NCBI GenBank assembly: GCA_008694505.1
Contig: VZDJ01000101.1
Location: 895,689 to 959,688 of the forward strand
Source: Cyanoderma ruficeps
Taxonomy: Eukaryota; Chordata; Aves; Passeriformes; Timaliidae
Length of the DNA stretch: 64,000 nucleotides
Direction of reading: 5' to 3'
In this document: positions 11,281 through 25,400 of the stretch, piece after piece
How the letters are laid out: each line of letters begins with the position of its first letter
Position numbering within the stretch: position 1 is the first letter of the stretch
The notes under the pieces: model-generated
Seen by the model: only the letters and a program-made list of their open reading frames with translations
What the model was told of the DNA's origin: nothing
The model's database searches: none
Position numbers and translations under genes: made by a program

Positions 11281-14200
11281 GCGGCTGTTCAGGTCATGAA
11301 TTTGCATTTTGTCTAAAAGTGTCTATTGGACACTTCTTAGTGTCCCATATAAAAAATTATTTCTATTTTAAAAGCCATTTTATTTTGTTGTAAAATTTTG
11401 CTGGGTAGACATTTTATCTAGTTATTTTTATAAGACTTTAAATAAAGAGGAAAAAGCAATTTGCAATTTTATTTCTTAAGATAATTAAAGGATTGTCTAG
11501 AGTGATCTCATCTAAGCTATCACTCTGAACATCACTGTTCAGCAATTTGTGCGGTTGCATTTTAAAACTGGTTGTCATATTCTCTTACTGCTGTCTTTGT
11601 AAAATTATTCAGAGCTTTACCCTCTGATGATTATGAAAATTTCACCAATTCCCCACTTTAGTTATTCATGGACAACTTAAGATTTTTTGATTCACTATTA
11701 ATTTTCTCCCACTTTGTTCTTATGTTGTATTTTTGAAGAATGAAATTACACATGTACTAAATTAACAGAAAGGTTGTAACAACTAAGATTCTTGAAGAGC
11801 ATCTTTTGCTCTAGAAGATGGACAAATCCAGAATCTCTTTACTGAGTTATGACCAAACACATACCAAAATATTGGCATCAGTTAACACCATATGAAATAT
11901 CAAATCCACATTCAAATAAAAAGGTTCAGTTTTTTTTCTGTGTTTGTTTAGGTAGTGCTTCTAAAAATCTCTTGTCAACCACACTCATCGTAAATTCATT
12001 AATACATTTTTTCCTAGCCTTGGTCTCTGACTATTATTTCTTTAGTTTTACACAATATTTAATATACTAGTTGATTGCTCTTTGGAGATGTTGCCTTATC
12101 TAAGCTTGGACTCTAATTTTTGTTCAGTGATCTCAGATTTTTAAATTAAGATAAGGTTGTCAGAGCCGCATATGGTCTTAGGAATGCCAGAAGAATGGCC
12201 TGATATTGCAAAGAGAGGGAGTGACATCTCTGCCTTCTTAGCCAATACAACCTCTTAATTTTCAGCACATTAAATCTCTGAAACAAGTCCTTGATCAGGG
12301 ATCTTTACTATGTCAGACCTTCTGGTCTCAAAAACTTTGCCTCTGTGTAACAGATCGGGGCATGAGAGCTGTGTATGTGTGGTTTTTGAAAAAAAAAAAA
12401 AATTTCCACCAGAGCACAGTTTTTTCTTTAGAAGTTTTGTTTCTGTGCTTCATAGATTGTTGGACTTCAGTATGGAGGATAGCTCCTGATCTTTCCCAGC
12501 ACTGTATTCCAGAGAGTAAAGCCAAAGCTCATTCTCTAGGGGAGAATAGAAACACAGACAAATAACACAGCTGAGCCATATTTTTCAAGACTTGTATCTA
12601 TTTGTATTTATAGAGACACTTCTCTATATAATATTTCAGATGTCAAGCAAAGATATTGCCACTTTCAAAACAATATCTGGTTTCACTATTATTTTAGGCA
12701 TTTTCTATTTTGACAACAGGAGCACAACAACTGAAGAAGGAAAGCCAATTTGAGATAAAGTGAAAGCAAAGTACCATTTTATTAAAAAGAAAATTTTATG
12801 TCAAAGTGTTCTTCTGAATACATTTAACAAATCCAGATAAGATGAAGACACATCCAGATGCTTTTTTTCTTGTTTGGAATCTCTGTTCTTGACTAAAACT
12901 CACAAAAATCTCTATTTCTGTTCTACTCTGTACTTGGTCTTGACTCAAAAACAAGAGCAAAGCTCTTGACTGATATGATTTAAAACTGTCCTCCATATAT
13001 TTGTTCCTGACAATTACACTACAGTCTCTGAACTGGTAAACAAAGTAATTCTTAGTTATTATTTTTACAAAGAAATACAGAGTTTAGATTGTTGTCGGTG
13101 GCAGAAATCGTTACATATGCTATAAAAATGAACTAGCATTTACATAACTTCAGATACCTTTGTAAATCCTCAGTTCCATGTATTTTAAGTTGGCTTAATA
13201 TTTATTTATATAGAAGTAAATGCTTGTACAAACTCAGAAATAAAAAAGACACCTGGAAAAATGACACAAAAAGAATGACCATAAAGTATTAGGTCAGGTG
13301 AAGTCTGGGAGCTTGTCTTGTTTGTAAGATGTCACCAACAAAAAAATATCTGCAATCCAGAAGACTCGGCATCCAAAAACAGCCAAGCACATCACCTATT
13401 AAAGACTGCTGTATCTGTTTTTTAATTATTCCCTCATGTAACTAGGAAGTGAGAAAGAACAAAACAAACTTTGCTGACTAGCATCATGGAATTTGTCATG
13501 TTAAATCCAACAGTTTGCAAAAAAAATGTTTAGCTTGAATATTGTCCATTAGGATATTGAATAAGAACATTAGGTCTGGTTCAAGAATAGTCTGACACCT
13601 GTAATAATGAGAGATTTTCTGAGTAGATATTTGCAAAAAATGAATCAGTAAATTATATTATCTTTAATTCTGGATAGCAAGCTAATGCCAAAAAAGGATG
13701 TTTTGAGAATTGATCTGAAATGCTTATCAATACATGACTGATATCTGTATGGTTTTGGAATATGATTTCTTGAAAGGATTTTTCTAGTTCAAGCTTATAG
13801 TGTTCATAACTTATACAAAAGTGGTAGGGCCAAAAATACATTTTAGTCTTTCTTTGATAACTCTGACATATCTTATTGAAGATTTAAGGGTCAATCTCAT
13901 TCCACGAGAAAAACCCAACCCCTCACCTCTTGTAGGTACTTTTTCCTTCCCACTCCACACTCCTCCTCTTCCTCCCCNCCTTTTTAGTAACCTAATATCA
14001 AATCTTTTGATTGTGGCTGTTGTCTGCCATGTAAAAGGTACAGATGTGGCTTGTGCAACTTGGGAAGCAATTTCTTTTTGTAAAGCATGTCCTGGGAAAT
14101 GGGCATTTTGGTAGAAACAATAATCTGTGGAAGTCACACACACAGAATTTCCCATGGGTTTGTTTGTTATCTTCATAAAATAAAAATTTTTAAAATACTT

Positions 14201-14592
14201 ACTGTCAAAATGGCTATCCATGACTGGGTAGTGAAACACTTACAAGTATTACCAGATAAAATCTGTGGAATCAACTCTTAAAAATACTTTTTTCAGAACA
14301 AAATATTGCTACAGAGTAAATATCTTGTGACAGATGATTGCATTATAATCTGTTTGAGGACTGGTGTATATCAATAACATAATTATATTTAAGATAGACT
14401 TCATTTCAGCACCACTGATTTGGTCTACATTTGCCAGGCCATCTGCAAGGGCCATGTATGTACCTCATACTGCTTAGCAGAGAGGCAGAATCCATTTCAT
14501 TAGACTCAACATTTGTACTGTCTGGTGAGGGTTTGATAAATTGAATGGATTTGAGACTTTTTTAGTCGTAATATATTACTAAATTTGTTCCA
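11281..14592. other. Unannotated AT-rich DNA
   Basis: I recognise no gene or interspersed repeat. A pyrimidine tract followed by TTTTTAG at about 13938-13988 resembles a splice acceptor but contains an N at 13978 and opens no coding frame. The longest frame (142 codons, minus strand, 13811-14239) is translated through that N and I do not believe it. Confidence 0.55.
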
Positions 14593-14618
14593 GATTTTTT
14601 GTTTGTTTGTTTGTTTGC
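14593..14618. repeat. (TTTG)n microsatellite
   Basis: T6 is followed by four consecutive GTTT units. It is a short, simple tetranucleotide array. Confidence 0.85.
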
Positions 14619-17450
14619 TATGCTAGACAATAAGCTTAAAGGTAATGTTGCAGTAAACAAATTGATCTGATTTTTGCCTGGTGGCACTTCAAAAATAGTG
14701 CTGGCCTTGAATTCCCCACTGTCTTCTCTAAAATTCATGTAAATTAGAATTGTAAAGAATTTTTAAGACTTTAAACCATGCCATTTCCACCGTAGAATAA
14801 CACATTGGTAAGTAGGAGTTTTTTTCCCCTACTTCTGTATTAGCACATGTATACACATGATATATATATAAATACCACATTTTCTATTTTACCATGCATT
14901 ACCAGCCTAGTCTATAATTCCAGCATTGCTTACTCACATTCCCTTTGTAGGCTCTCACAAAGTCCCTTACACCAGCACAAGCTTCCCAGACAATTGATGA
15001 ACAATCAAACTGACAGGGTGGAAGAGCAAATGCCCAGTAGTTTTTTTCACACAGACACTACTACAAGTTTTTTTAACTGATAATTTNTACATTTACTGTG
15101 CTTCTGAAAAGTGAGGCAGATCTGACCTTATGTATGTGAAGACATTTTGGGCAAGAGGTTTTTCTGATCAGATACAGTTTCCTCTTCTTTATAGAACTTT
15201 GCAATAGCCTTATCCAGAAAATGTCATTTTGAGTTTAATTAGTTCTGGCACGGTGATTACATCAACAGACTACATGGCTCTGTACGAGCTGTGCAAGGCA
15301 CTGCTTTGTAGTGTAAGCTCCCACAGAGTTCATAAACTGTGCCTTACTATTATTTGGCAAACAGAAGGACAAAACCACTTTAGTTGATATCTTTTTTAGT
15401 CTCATTAATGTAGCAGTAAATTTCATTGTAAAGTGATGGCATTATTGCTACCTCATGAGACAGTTGGCCTAGTTGTAAAGATGGAGCTACAGCACAACTG
15501 CAGCATGGACACACCAGTCTTGGACACTACTGAATCTACCTTGTTGGCCACAAAACAATACCAAACATGACATGCAGGCCCAGAAAGAAAATGTCTAAGA
15601 AGTGGGAAATAGAAAATGGGCTCCAGGACATGAAATTGCACTAAAATGTGCAATCAGATCTTGCAGCCTTTATGCAAGGGTAAAAATATTTGATCTTCAG
15701 CAATAGCATCCAAAAGGTGATGAGCCACACTTTCTTCAAGTGACCTATTCTCATTTTTCTTCTCTATGGCATTTAAACATTTATTCTTGGTGTAAGTTGA
15801 CACACATTACTGGTATCAAGCATGACTAGAGGTGAAAGAGCAGGCTTGAACAATTGTTGGGGTTTTTTTGTTTCTTCGGGGTTTTTTTTGCTTTGTTTTT
15901 TGTTTGTTTTTCCTGGAAGCAAATGTAAAACACAGTCCCCTTAAAGGAAAATGTGTTTATTAGTTATATTGTTTTGACTTCTTCCATCATGGAATCTCAG
16001 CACATTTAAATGTTCCCCAGCCTCACAGTGGAAAAAAAGTTCAAAACAAAATCAGGAAATGGGAAAAGAAATAGAGAACAGGAAAAATAACAAGAAATCA
16101 TGGAGCATATTATTTTGTCCTTTTTAGAAAGCAGTGTTTGAGTTCTTCTCAAAATGTTTTTTGTGTATTTAGCCTGCTCACTCATTCTGCTCCACACTAG
16201 AGCTCATGGATGCAGCCACAGCAGTAGGCTAAGTTCTTCACTGCTATAGTGTATTCTCACACATTTCTGATGTGAGTGATGCAGAAATCTTAACTCTATT
16301 TCTAGTTCTATGTGGAGAAAGGTCAGTGAAAAAATCGCAAAAATGAAAATAAAAATCCACCCTCTACCAAACAGTTTTAAATATATGGATAGCGGCCAAT
16401 ACTGCCTTCTTCCAGTGCAGATGATCACATCTAATTGGTAAAAAATACATAGAAATCTCATCAATGAAATGAGCTATATGCTAGCTCTCAAAGACGTAGT
16501 GGTATGTTTTCCAGACACCTTAATGAAATGAGGGAAATTATGAATGTTTATGGACAGTGTCACAATTAGGGTGGACTAGACTCAATTACCATATTGGAAA
16601 GAGGTTAAAAAAATTAATGTAGGTAACTAAAACAGGAGTCACGGAGGTTTTGAGACAAGTTCCAAAGCTGCAATCTCCCCAGGTCCTCTATGTATATCCA
16701 GTCTTAATAGATTATGCATTTATTTTCTCCAAAAGGGCTAACAGTGTGCTTCATTCTGTCTACAGGGATGAGAAGCCTTGAACTCAGAGGAGTACTTGGT
16801 TGCTGCCTGAGCTCCGTCAAGGCACTTCAAAACTGCCACAGTGGTTCCTGGTGAGGTCAAAAGAGAGATACTCTCTCCATGGACCCACATGTGCTGTATG
16901 ATGATGAATTCTCTGTGGTCCCTAACACTTGGGCATTTAAACAGCATAATGCATTTTTTTTTCCATTGTATGTTAACAAACTGGTTTATTGCCTACAAAA
17001 AGATGGATTAATGTAAGTATATAAATACATGGTAAAAAAGGTACTACTTTATTTAATACAATTATAACTGTTCACTTTTCAAACATCTGCCTGACTTGTG
17101 TATACATGACCAGTACTGCACTTTTTGACTTGGAGACCAAGTTTCATACGAACAAAGGAGTCCCAACAGGTTTACACACCTGACTGATGAGGTCAAGAGA
17201 AAAAAGAATTTATTAAAAAGGCAGTAGAATAACAATAACTTATAAGCATATGTTAATGAGGAACTCAGTCCACACAGGGTGAGCTGGAAATATTTACAAT
17301 GTTGGTGACACATTTTATAGGCATTTAAAATTGATCTTAAAGAATAAAAAATGGCTGATGATATTTAAAAAAAATCATTTTTACAAAATTATTTTCATTC
17401 ATAGCCTAGTTCTAAATAAACTAAGTGTGGATTTCGAAGCAAATGATCTT
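14619..17450. other. Unannotated AT-rich DNA
   Basis: I see no gene here. A T/G-rich homopolymer-like stretch lies at about 15860-15912. A single N is at 15087. Short frames on both strands match nothing I recognise. Confidence 0.6.
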
Positions 17451-18262
17451 TTTCTTTCTCTTTCTTTCTTTCTTNNNNNNNNNNNNNNNNNNNNNNNNNN
17501 NNNNNNNNNNNNNNNNNNNNNNNNNNNNNNNNNNNNNNNNNNNNNNNNNNNNNNNNNNNNNNNNNNNNNNNNNNNNNNNNNNNNNNNNNNNNNNNNNNNN
17601 NNNNNNNNNNNNNNNNNNNNNNNNNNNNNNNNNNNNNNNNNNNNNNNNNNNNNNNNNNNNNNNNNNNNNNNNNNNNNNNNNNNNNNNNNNNNNNNNNNNN
17701 NNNNNNNNNNNNNNNNNNNNNNNNNNNNNNNNNNNNNNNNNNNNNNNNNNNNNNNNNNNNNNNNNNNNNNNNNNNNNNNNNNNNNNNNNNNNNNNNNNNN
17801 NNNNNNNNNNNNNNNNNNNNNNNNNNNNNNNNNNNNNNNNNNNNNNNNNNNNNNNNNNNNNNNNNNNNNNNNNNNNNNNNNNNNNNNNNNNNNNNNNNNN
17901 NNNNNNNNNNNNNNNNNNNNNNNNNNNNNNNNNNNNNNNNNNNNNNNNNNNNNNNNNNNNNNNNNNNNNNNNNNNNNNNNNNNNNNNNNNNNNNNNNNNN
18001 NNNNNNNNNNNNNNNNNNNNNNNNNNNNNNNNNNNNNNNNNNNNNNNNNNNNNNNNNNNNNNNNNNNNNNNNNNNNNNNNNNNNNNNNNNNNNNNNNNNN
18101 NNNNNNNNNNNNNNNNNNNNNNNNNNNNNNNNNNNNNNNNNNNNNNNNNNNNNNNNNNNNNNNNNNNNNNNNNNNNNNNNNNNNNNNNNNNNNNNNNNNN
18201 NNNNNNNNNNNNNNNNNNNNNNNNNCTCCTCTCCTCTCCTCTCCTCTCCTCTCCTCTCCTCT
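17451..18262. repeat. Pyrimidine satellite holding a 751-base assembly gap
   Basis: The left edge is (CTTT)n up to 17474 and the right edge is (CTCCT)n at 18226-18262. Bases 17475-18225 are N. Both edges are pure pyrimidine, so the missing part is probably an expanded CT-rich satellite that the assembly could not span. The repeat unit changes from 4 to 5 bases across the gap. Open frames reported across the Ns have no meaning. The gap length may only be an estimate. Confidence 0.85.
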
Positions 18263-21200
18263 AATAGCACTGAGAGAATTAGCTTCTACACCCATCTTCA
18301 TATAGGAGATTGTGCTCCTATGTGGTGATTAGGATCAAAAGTTTCTGTCAGGAAGCTCAATAAAGAGCATGATGTTGCATCCCTGAAATTTAAATGCTTT
18401 AATTATTTCATTATTAATAAGCATGATCAGTTACTGGATAGTAACAAATCTACTGAATTTAGACAATCAGATGCCAAATGATCAAGGCTTTAGGCAGCTA
18501 GCATACTTGCTCTCTATTCATATCTGAATTAAATTTTTTTAATTGACTTCTAATAGCAAATCAATTAATAGAAATGCACTCCTTGCACTAGAATGTTACC
18601 AAAATATGAAGGAATATAATTACTTACTGCTATTAATAATGAGATACTTTCTCATTTTGTCTATTAAATGGATAAGAGATAGTAAAGAGGCAGAGAATGT
18701 CCTCATGCCTTAAGTCCCATTTATCAGTTGAGATTAGTGGAATAATAACATTAAGTATATGCCATACTTTAGCTGCTGTTGCAAGATCTTCTGAATATTC
18801 ATAAAGTTGAAGCTGAATAGGTTTTTTTGTGAAAAGAGGAAGTTGGATTTAGTGCTGTAATTCTTTGAAACATAACAGTATGGCTGTCTTTCTTATCGTT
18901 CTCTGGCACACTGTTCCAGGTTATTCAGCTAATCACAGTGAATTGTTCTATTACCCTTCCCTAGGCTGCAAAAAGACATGTAAAAATCTGTTTCAAGAAC
19001 CCCTGGCTCTGTCTTTTTTAGTGTTCTTCAAGGTGACTGCTTTCCTCATGCCATCCCCCACAGAACATAGCCATTAAGGAATCACCACGGCAGAGAAAGC
19101 AGTCAGCAGCAATGAGCACTAACCCGCTCGTGCACTGATTTCAGTCCAAGAAGTGCCTGGTAACAAGATCATAAGCTAATGCAAACAGGCCTTGAGAGCT
19201 CAGAGCTCTGGGGAATAGCTCCCTGCATCTGTGGCTCCATCAAAAGAAATCAGGTTGCACTGTCTAGGAGTAAGTGTGAGATTAAAAAAATGTCGGACTG
19301 TGGACAGAGAAATGCAACGGAAAAAGTGTAATATGTACAAAGAAAGCCACATAATATAATTAAAAAGAAATAGAAATCTTTCAATGGCATTTATCTATTT
19401 TGAATCATAGATAATGATGTCAGTAAACACAAAAGTGTGAATGGTTAAAATTATGATTAACTAAACTATTTAGACTACTCTAAGATATGGCTTAAGTTTA
19501 AATGGATGTTGATCATCAACAATGAAAAAAAAATAATAAATTGCTAATGCTAGTGAGCAAGAAGAAAATTCCAACCGAGTAAGGGAAATGCATGAGGTAC
19601 TAAATAACATAAAAACATCCAGAGTGGGCTGTATTGTTTCCACGGATCCTTATCTCTCTTAAAAGTCATAGTACACCTTAGTGTTGGAATACATGAGAAT
19701 GAAATGATCAGTGCGAAGGGCTAATAAGAGCATGATGCCTTGATTTTGCTGCTGTGACATTATCACCGGAACTGAGGTTCATGATCTCAACTTTTTCCTC
19801 CTGTCCTCAGCAAAAAAGTTTAACTAGTTTTTTCTTTTAAAGCAGAGAATTTGGTAGATCAGTCATCTAAAAATGTGGGGCCTGACTGGAAAGCAGCTGA
19901 GTCCTCATGGCCTGGTCTAGACAGGGATTATTTCTCAACCTTTTGTTTTACAGAACAAAATTTGATGCTAATTGGGTTATCAGTAGAAAAACATAAGTAA
20001 GCCTTGCTCTGTAGTCTGAGGGATGTTAATAAAAGGTTCAGTTTCCTTTACTCACACCAGCATTAAATTTTGTGTTAAAGACTTGTCAGATAAGGTACTG
20101 AAGTCAAGGCCCTTTTTTCACTAACAAATTCATTTCAGAAGTACCAATTGCCTGAATAACTAAAAACTGAAAGGAAGAACTTATAGATGCTTTAAAAATA
20201 GATGTTGCAGCAGTCTTGTGCTTTTGCCTTCTGATTTTTGTTTTATTGGCATCAACACTTTTTATGTTTGTGTTTGACTAAATTTATGGAGATATGGGGT
20301 TTTTCCTTTTGGCGTAATATGAAAGAACACGGGAGAGTAGAGAAGGGAGGAAGACTGTAAAGAAGAGATGGAAGGTAGTTGGAAGTCTCTGGAGATTCTC
20401 TGTGATTTTGGAGTACTGGAAATCATGGCACTGAGTGGCAGAGAGTTTGAAAGTAGTAAAAATTTTACTATTATTAAACAGACTATGTATCCTATTTTCC
20501 GAATCAAAAAGAGTGACAGAAGTAACACTGCTAAGGAAGGGAGCTGCTAGACCTATATGGTGGCTATTTCAGGGACTGGAGGATATCTGTGATATGAACT
20601 GACATCATAACAAGAAAAAAATCTATAAAGTGCATTGCACTTCTCACATCATCAACAACTAAAACTATAAGGAAAAGATCTGAATTTACAGAAGCTCAGA
20701 AAAAGGCTCAATCATTTCTAGGAAGGCCCAGTCAAAACAAGGTCATTTCTAAATAAGTTCCACAAATATCTATTCATGAAAGCACTAATTGTGGAATACA
20801 ATTGTATTGAGAAGTACATAATTAGGCAGTAATATTTTTTAAATCTCATCATTCCTTGGTCAAAATCTATACTTGTTACTATACTGTTTGAAGTGGATTT
20901 CAAGGAAAACACTTCATTTTTTAAAGAGCATTTTACAGAAAGATTAATAAGTAATGTAAATAAACATATTTTTCATATTTAATTTTCTTTGAATGTTTTT
21001 TTAGGGAAATTTAAAATTTCAACTGTTATTTTACTGGAGATATTGATTTAGAAAAAGACCTGAATTATTGCTAGTTCTGATTTTCACTTGTCTTTTCAGC
21101 TTGTCATTTTACACTGCTGTTCAATAAATCATGAACAGAAGTAACATTTTAATAAAGGACTGATTGTGAATTTAAAGTTCAAAATGAACAGTTAAAATTC

Positions 21201-21616
21201 ATTTGTTAGGACGCAAGATGGAAAGAAACTTGCAAATAATTTCTGGTAGGGAATACTTAAGAGAGACTTGTAATCTGCTTTTGAATATTTCATGCAGAGA
21301 AAAAAAAAAAAAGAAAAATGGCAGCAAAATCCAGTACATAAATTATTCATTTTGAATTAATCACTCATCTGTATCCTAGTAAAAGCTTAAATATAGTTTC
21401 ACCATGTTGGACCATGATGTGATGACATCTAGTGTTGCAATATTGAAATAATCTATTCTATCAGAACATGAAAAAAATCCCAGCAATTTGGTGTTTGGAA
21501 TGAAGTACCCCTTCTGACTCATTTAATATGTAAGCCTGAGACCATTTTGATATGTTTTATAGCTCTTTGTGATGTTACAAAATACGAAAGTATAAATGCA
21601 TTCTTCCAGAGGGTGA
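18263..21616. other. Unannotated AT-rich DNA
   Basis: I see no gene or recognisable mobile element. The segment from about 19080 to 19260 is less AT-rich than the rest but opens no convincing frame. A run of A lies at 21300-21312. Confidence 0.6.
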
Positions 21617-21659
21617 AAAAAAAGGAAAAAAAAAAAAGAAAAAAAAAGGAAAAAAAAAT
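21617..21659. repeat. A-rich purine tract
   Basis: Runs of 8-12 A are broken by GG or G. It lies about 130 bp upstream of the CR1 copy that follows. It is low complexity and not a poly-A tail in the direction of that CR1. Confidence 0.8.
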
Positions 21660-21789
21660 CTGGAAATACTTCCTGGTCTGCTTGATTCAGTTTCCAGAAA
21701 TATTTTGTATAGAAGAAACAAAACTGAACCAAGTTTTATGAAAGGAGAAAAGCAGCACTAAGGATTAGCAAAAGTTATGTGGTACTATG

Positions 21790-22252
21790 CCAGTCCAGAG
21801 CAAGTCATAAAGATGATCAGAGGGCTGGAGCACCTCTCTTATGAAGATGGGCTGAGAGTTGGGGTTGTTCAGCCTGGACAAGAAAAGACTCCTGGGAGAC
21901 CCTACAGAACCCTCCAGTATATAAAGGGGGGGGTGCAAAAAAGCTGGAATGGGACTTTCTACAAGGGCATGTATTGACAGAACAAAGGGGATTGGCTTTA
22001 AATTGAGAGTGGATTTAGATTAGATATTGGGAAGAAATTCTTTATTGTGAGAGTGGTGAGGCACTGAAATAGCTTGCCCAGAGAAGCTGTGGATGCTCCA
22101 TCCCAGCAAGTGCTCAAGGCCAGACTGGGTGGAGCATTTGGACAACACCCTCAGGCACATTGTGTGATTCCAGGGGTGTCCTGTGTGGGGCCAGGTGTTG
22201 GACTCAATGATCCTGATGGGTTCTTTCAAACCCAGCATATTCCATGATTCTC
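21790..22252 (+). mobile_element. CR1 LINE 3' end, plus strand
   Basis: The segment follows the well-known avian CR1 3' end: the GATGATCAGAGGGCTGGAGCA block, the GTTGTTCAGCCTGGA block, the GAAGAAATTCTTTA block, GCCCAGAGAAGCTGTGGATG, and a tail ending ATTCCATGATTCT. The first part corresponds to the end of the reverse-transcriptase ORF (frame fragment GLEHLSYEDGLR), the rest to the 3' UTR. It is 5' truncated, as most CR1 copies are, and the reading frame is broken. The GGGGCCAGGTGTTGGACTC variant near the tail marks a CR1 subfamily different from the copy that follows. Confidence 0.93.
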
Positions 22253-22274
22253 CAAATCTGTGATTTGAGCAGTC

Positions 22275-22401
22275 GGATCTAGGAGAAGGTGTTTTTCCCA
22301 ATGGCAGGGAAGTGGGAACTAAATGATCTTTAAGGTTCCTTCCATGGATTCCTTCCCTTCCCTTCCATTCCATAAGGAACCAAAAAATTCCATGATTCTG
22401 T
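22275..22401 (+). mobile_element. Second CR1 3' tail, plus strand
   Basis: A second CR1 tail begins about 20 bp after the first one ends. It shows the GGTGT...CCCAATGGCAGGG...AACTAAATGATCTTTAAGGT block and again ends CCATGATTCTG. A short CCTTC repeat at about 22347-22371 sits between the two parts of the tail. It resembles the subfamily with the 'TGCCCATGGCAGG' block, so it is not a simple duplicate of the first copy. Confidence 0.8.
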
Positions 22402-25400
22402 AGAATTGTAGGCTGCGTTGAGCAGCCAATGGCACAGAAGATCGATTGAAATAACTGGTTGTGAAACAGGTGACAAAATTTTAAATTTTTTTAAATGAAT
22501 TTTTATCCTCTTAACTGGCAATAGCTATTGAAATCAAAAGAAAAATTTCCACTGATTTGGCTGGACTCTAACACATTTCAAGTGTTCTGATTTGGAAATT
22601 GCTGAGAATTCATGATTCCTTGTCAATAAATAGACTTTTCTGTTCTCAGTAATGCTTCAACAGATCTCGATTCTGACATCTGTGTTGCATAAACTCAATG
22701 CATAATTCCAATATTAAAATCTGAAAATACTTTGTGCTTTGCCATAAGGCTGGTCAGTACACTGGAGATTTAAACTGATCCAGAATGAAAATATAGAAAT
22801 CCATAGGTTCTTAAGAAAATAATTTCTAAAACTACTTTCAGATGTATCAGTGAAACCTAGTTTTACAAAGCCAAATTCTGCTGTGATTCCGCTGCATTGA
22901 AGCTTGATCATGGAAAATTTGAAACCACTCAGCGAAGTTGAGCAGAAAACAATTTAAGTTTTAAAGATTCATATACTCAATATCATCAATGGCAGTACCC
23001 CAGTGTTTACTGTTAAGTGAACACTTAAGTCCTTTGTTAAATTGAGCTTTAGCTAGCAATGAAATTAGTACCTACTCACCCAGTCAGACAATCAGAAATA
23101 TGTAACAATATATACTGAAACTTAGACAAAACCAGTACAACTACAGAAACAGCTACCTGTGTATTCAGAAAGAGCCAAATGACTTCCAGACCATTAAATA
23201 TATCTGACAATATAGTGTCTTTTTCTTTCAGACAGTTTTAGATTATTTTTGGTTTTTTTTCTTTGTAATAGCTCTCTTGAACTCCTGGTCACTTGTCCAT
23301 GCTTTAAAAATAGAGATTTAAAAAAAAAAAAATAAATGAAAAACCTATTTGCCTCTGAAAGCCTTGAGTTGTAGAGGTTGGAAAGACCCTTAACACAAAG
23401 TTCAACTTGAAGACACAAAAGAAGCCACTGTAAATATAAGGTTGAATTTGAAAAAATATGCTTTTCCAAAGCTTTTCCAGAGCAGAATAGATCTCACATG
23501 ATATGGCTTGACATGACCGACAGTACTGTTTGTCAAGTGGTGCTATGGTTGTGTCTGTCACCTTGCATAACACAGACCTACTGAGTCAGGCCTATCATCC
23601 TTGTCATCTCTAAAATCCCTCACAATGGATTTCAAAACCTAGTCTAACTTTCCCACAAAACTTTGGCTTAGACTGGAAGTTATTCAAATATGTGGAAACA
23701 TAAAAAGACATGTATGTCTTTTTCCCATATATATGTCCCCCTTGTAACCTAGATTTTATGCTTGGTCCTGTTGAATTCACAAAGGGATGCATTTGTCCAG
23801 ATTCCCAATATGTCAGTCAGTACAATGAGATGCCTTGGATTGCCTCTGTAATTCAGAGAGCAGAGCAAGGCAGCTATGGGAATAGAAGAACTTTTCCAAG
23901 GATTTCTTGATGTCCAGCATACAAAGAGAGGTAAGCACAAGCCAGCCAAGAAGAATGTTTTGAATTGCTTCCTCAGACTAAAGCACCAGCCTGCAGCTTT
24001 GTCACTCTTTAAAACTGGAACTGATAGACAGAAACTCCGTTATGTGTTTATGAGCCTGAAGAAAAGCCACATGATTGTCATTACAGCCTGGTGGTAGACA
24101 GTGTGTGACGGGGGTCCTTGGTCCTACTTTTCTGGGCAATAATACCACCCAGAAGGGGATGCACAGAGGCATCACGGAGTTGCATTTTCTTTCTATTCCT
24201 CCTTCTAAAGAATGGACAGATTCTGGGGCCTAATGGAAAGCAAAAAAGCCTTGCATTTGGGTTCTGGAAATGAGCACATTCTCCTGGAGTACAAGTCTTG
24301 GATGCAGTTCCTCCTGTCAACGCAGTTTTTGCCAAAGACTTTTTAATTCCAAAAATAAATCATCTCCCAAAGTAGAGAGCATGAACCATGGCCCTAGTAC
24401 AATCCAACCATTTTGTCCTTACTACTCTGTGGAGATCTTGTAAAGATTTTTGTTTGTATTTTCTATTTTTTCTGTATAGAAAAGTAGTTGGCAAGAAGAT
24501 CTCAAACTAGTTAGAACTTCACGGTGATAGAAAAAATGTGCATTTCTTACATTTGTGACATTTCCCCCAATGCCATTAAGAAAGCACATAAATCAGAGAG
24601 TCTTTTATGCCAAAACTGATTAAGGTACCTTTGTTTTTAATTCCACATTTATTTCAGCTTCTTTTCCTAAACTCAGCATTTGCAACATGAATCAATCGTG
24701 TGTGCAGACAGACCTTGCTTGAAAAATTGGTCCAGGAATTGTCTTTGAGTTCAAAGCACAAAGTCCACAGCTTCCTTTCTGGAAGTGTCTTCAATGAAAA
24801 TGCTACAATTGTCAGCAACAAAAAAGAATGAGTTTTGAGAAATTATGTGCAACCTCAAAGACAAGACTTTCATGATTAGAAAAGCTGAACAAAACCCTTA
24901 AGATTTTTTTTTTGCCAAGTTATGACACATATCAGCACCTAAGTAACATCTTAATTTTTTTTAAATAAAATACCAACAGACTTACTTAGATGCACCATTC
25001 AAAGTATTAGGCTTATATTTGCATGGCTTCAGTAGTTTGAGATATGACAACATGATAATTAATGTCATGCAAAATTAAATAAATTATTAACACTTCTAAT
25101 TTATTCTATAAATTTATTTTTTATTATACCAGTTCACTCACAAACTGATATAGAAATTGTTGTATTCTGCACTATCTGGAGAAGCACAATGGCATTTGAA
25201 AGGACTTGCTTGTGCTGTAGACATGCGAGAAGATGTGGTAAAGCTGAGGATACTACTGCTCAAGGTGTCTTTTTGTCACATTTTCTGCTTTAAGTTGCCT
25301 GTGATACTTCTTCAATAAAGGAAGCTTTTTTGGTCTGTTGGGGTTTTGTTTGTGGTTTGGTTTTTATTTTTGCTACTTAATTTTTATTTTACTATGCTTT

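Noticed and set aside
13938..14040. Possible small exon between TTTTTAG (about 13988) and AAAGGTACAG
   Set aside because: The acceptor tract contains an N, the putative exon has in-frame stops, and no partner exon was found.
13811..14239. 142-codon minus-strand open frame
   Set aside because: It is translated through the N at 13978 and has no recognisable motif.
17331..18305. Long open frames of about 280-324 codons
   Set aside because: They consist almost entirely of unknown residues across the 751-base gap.
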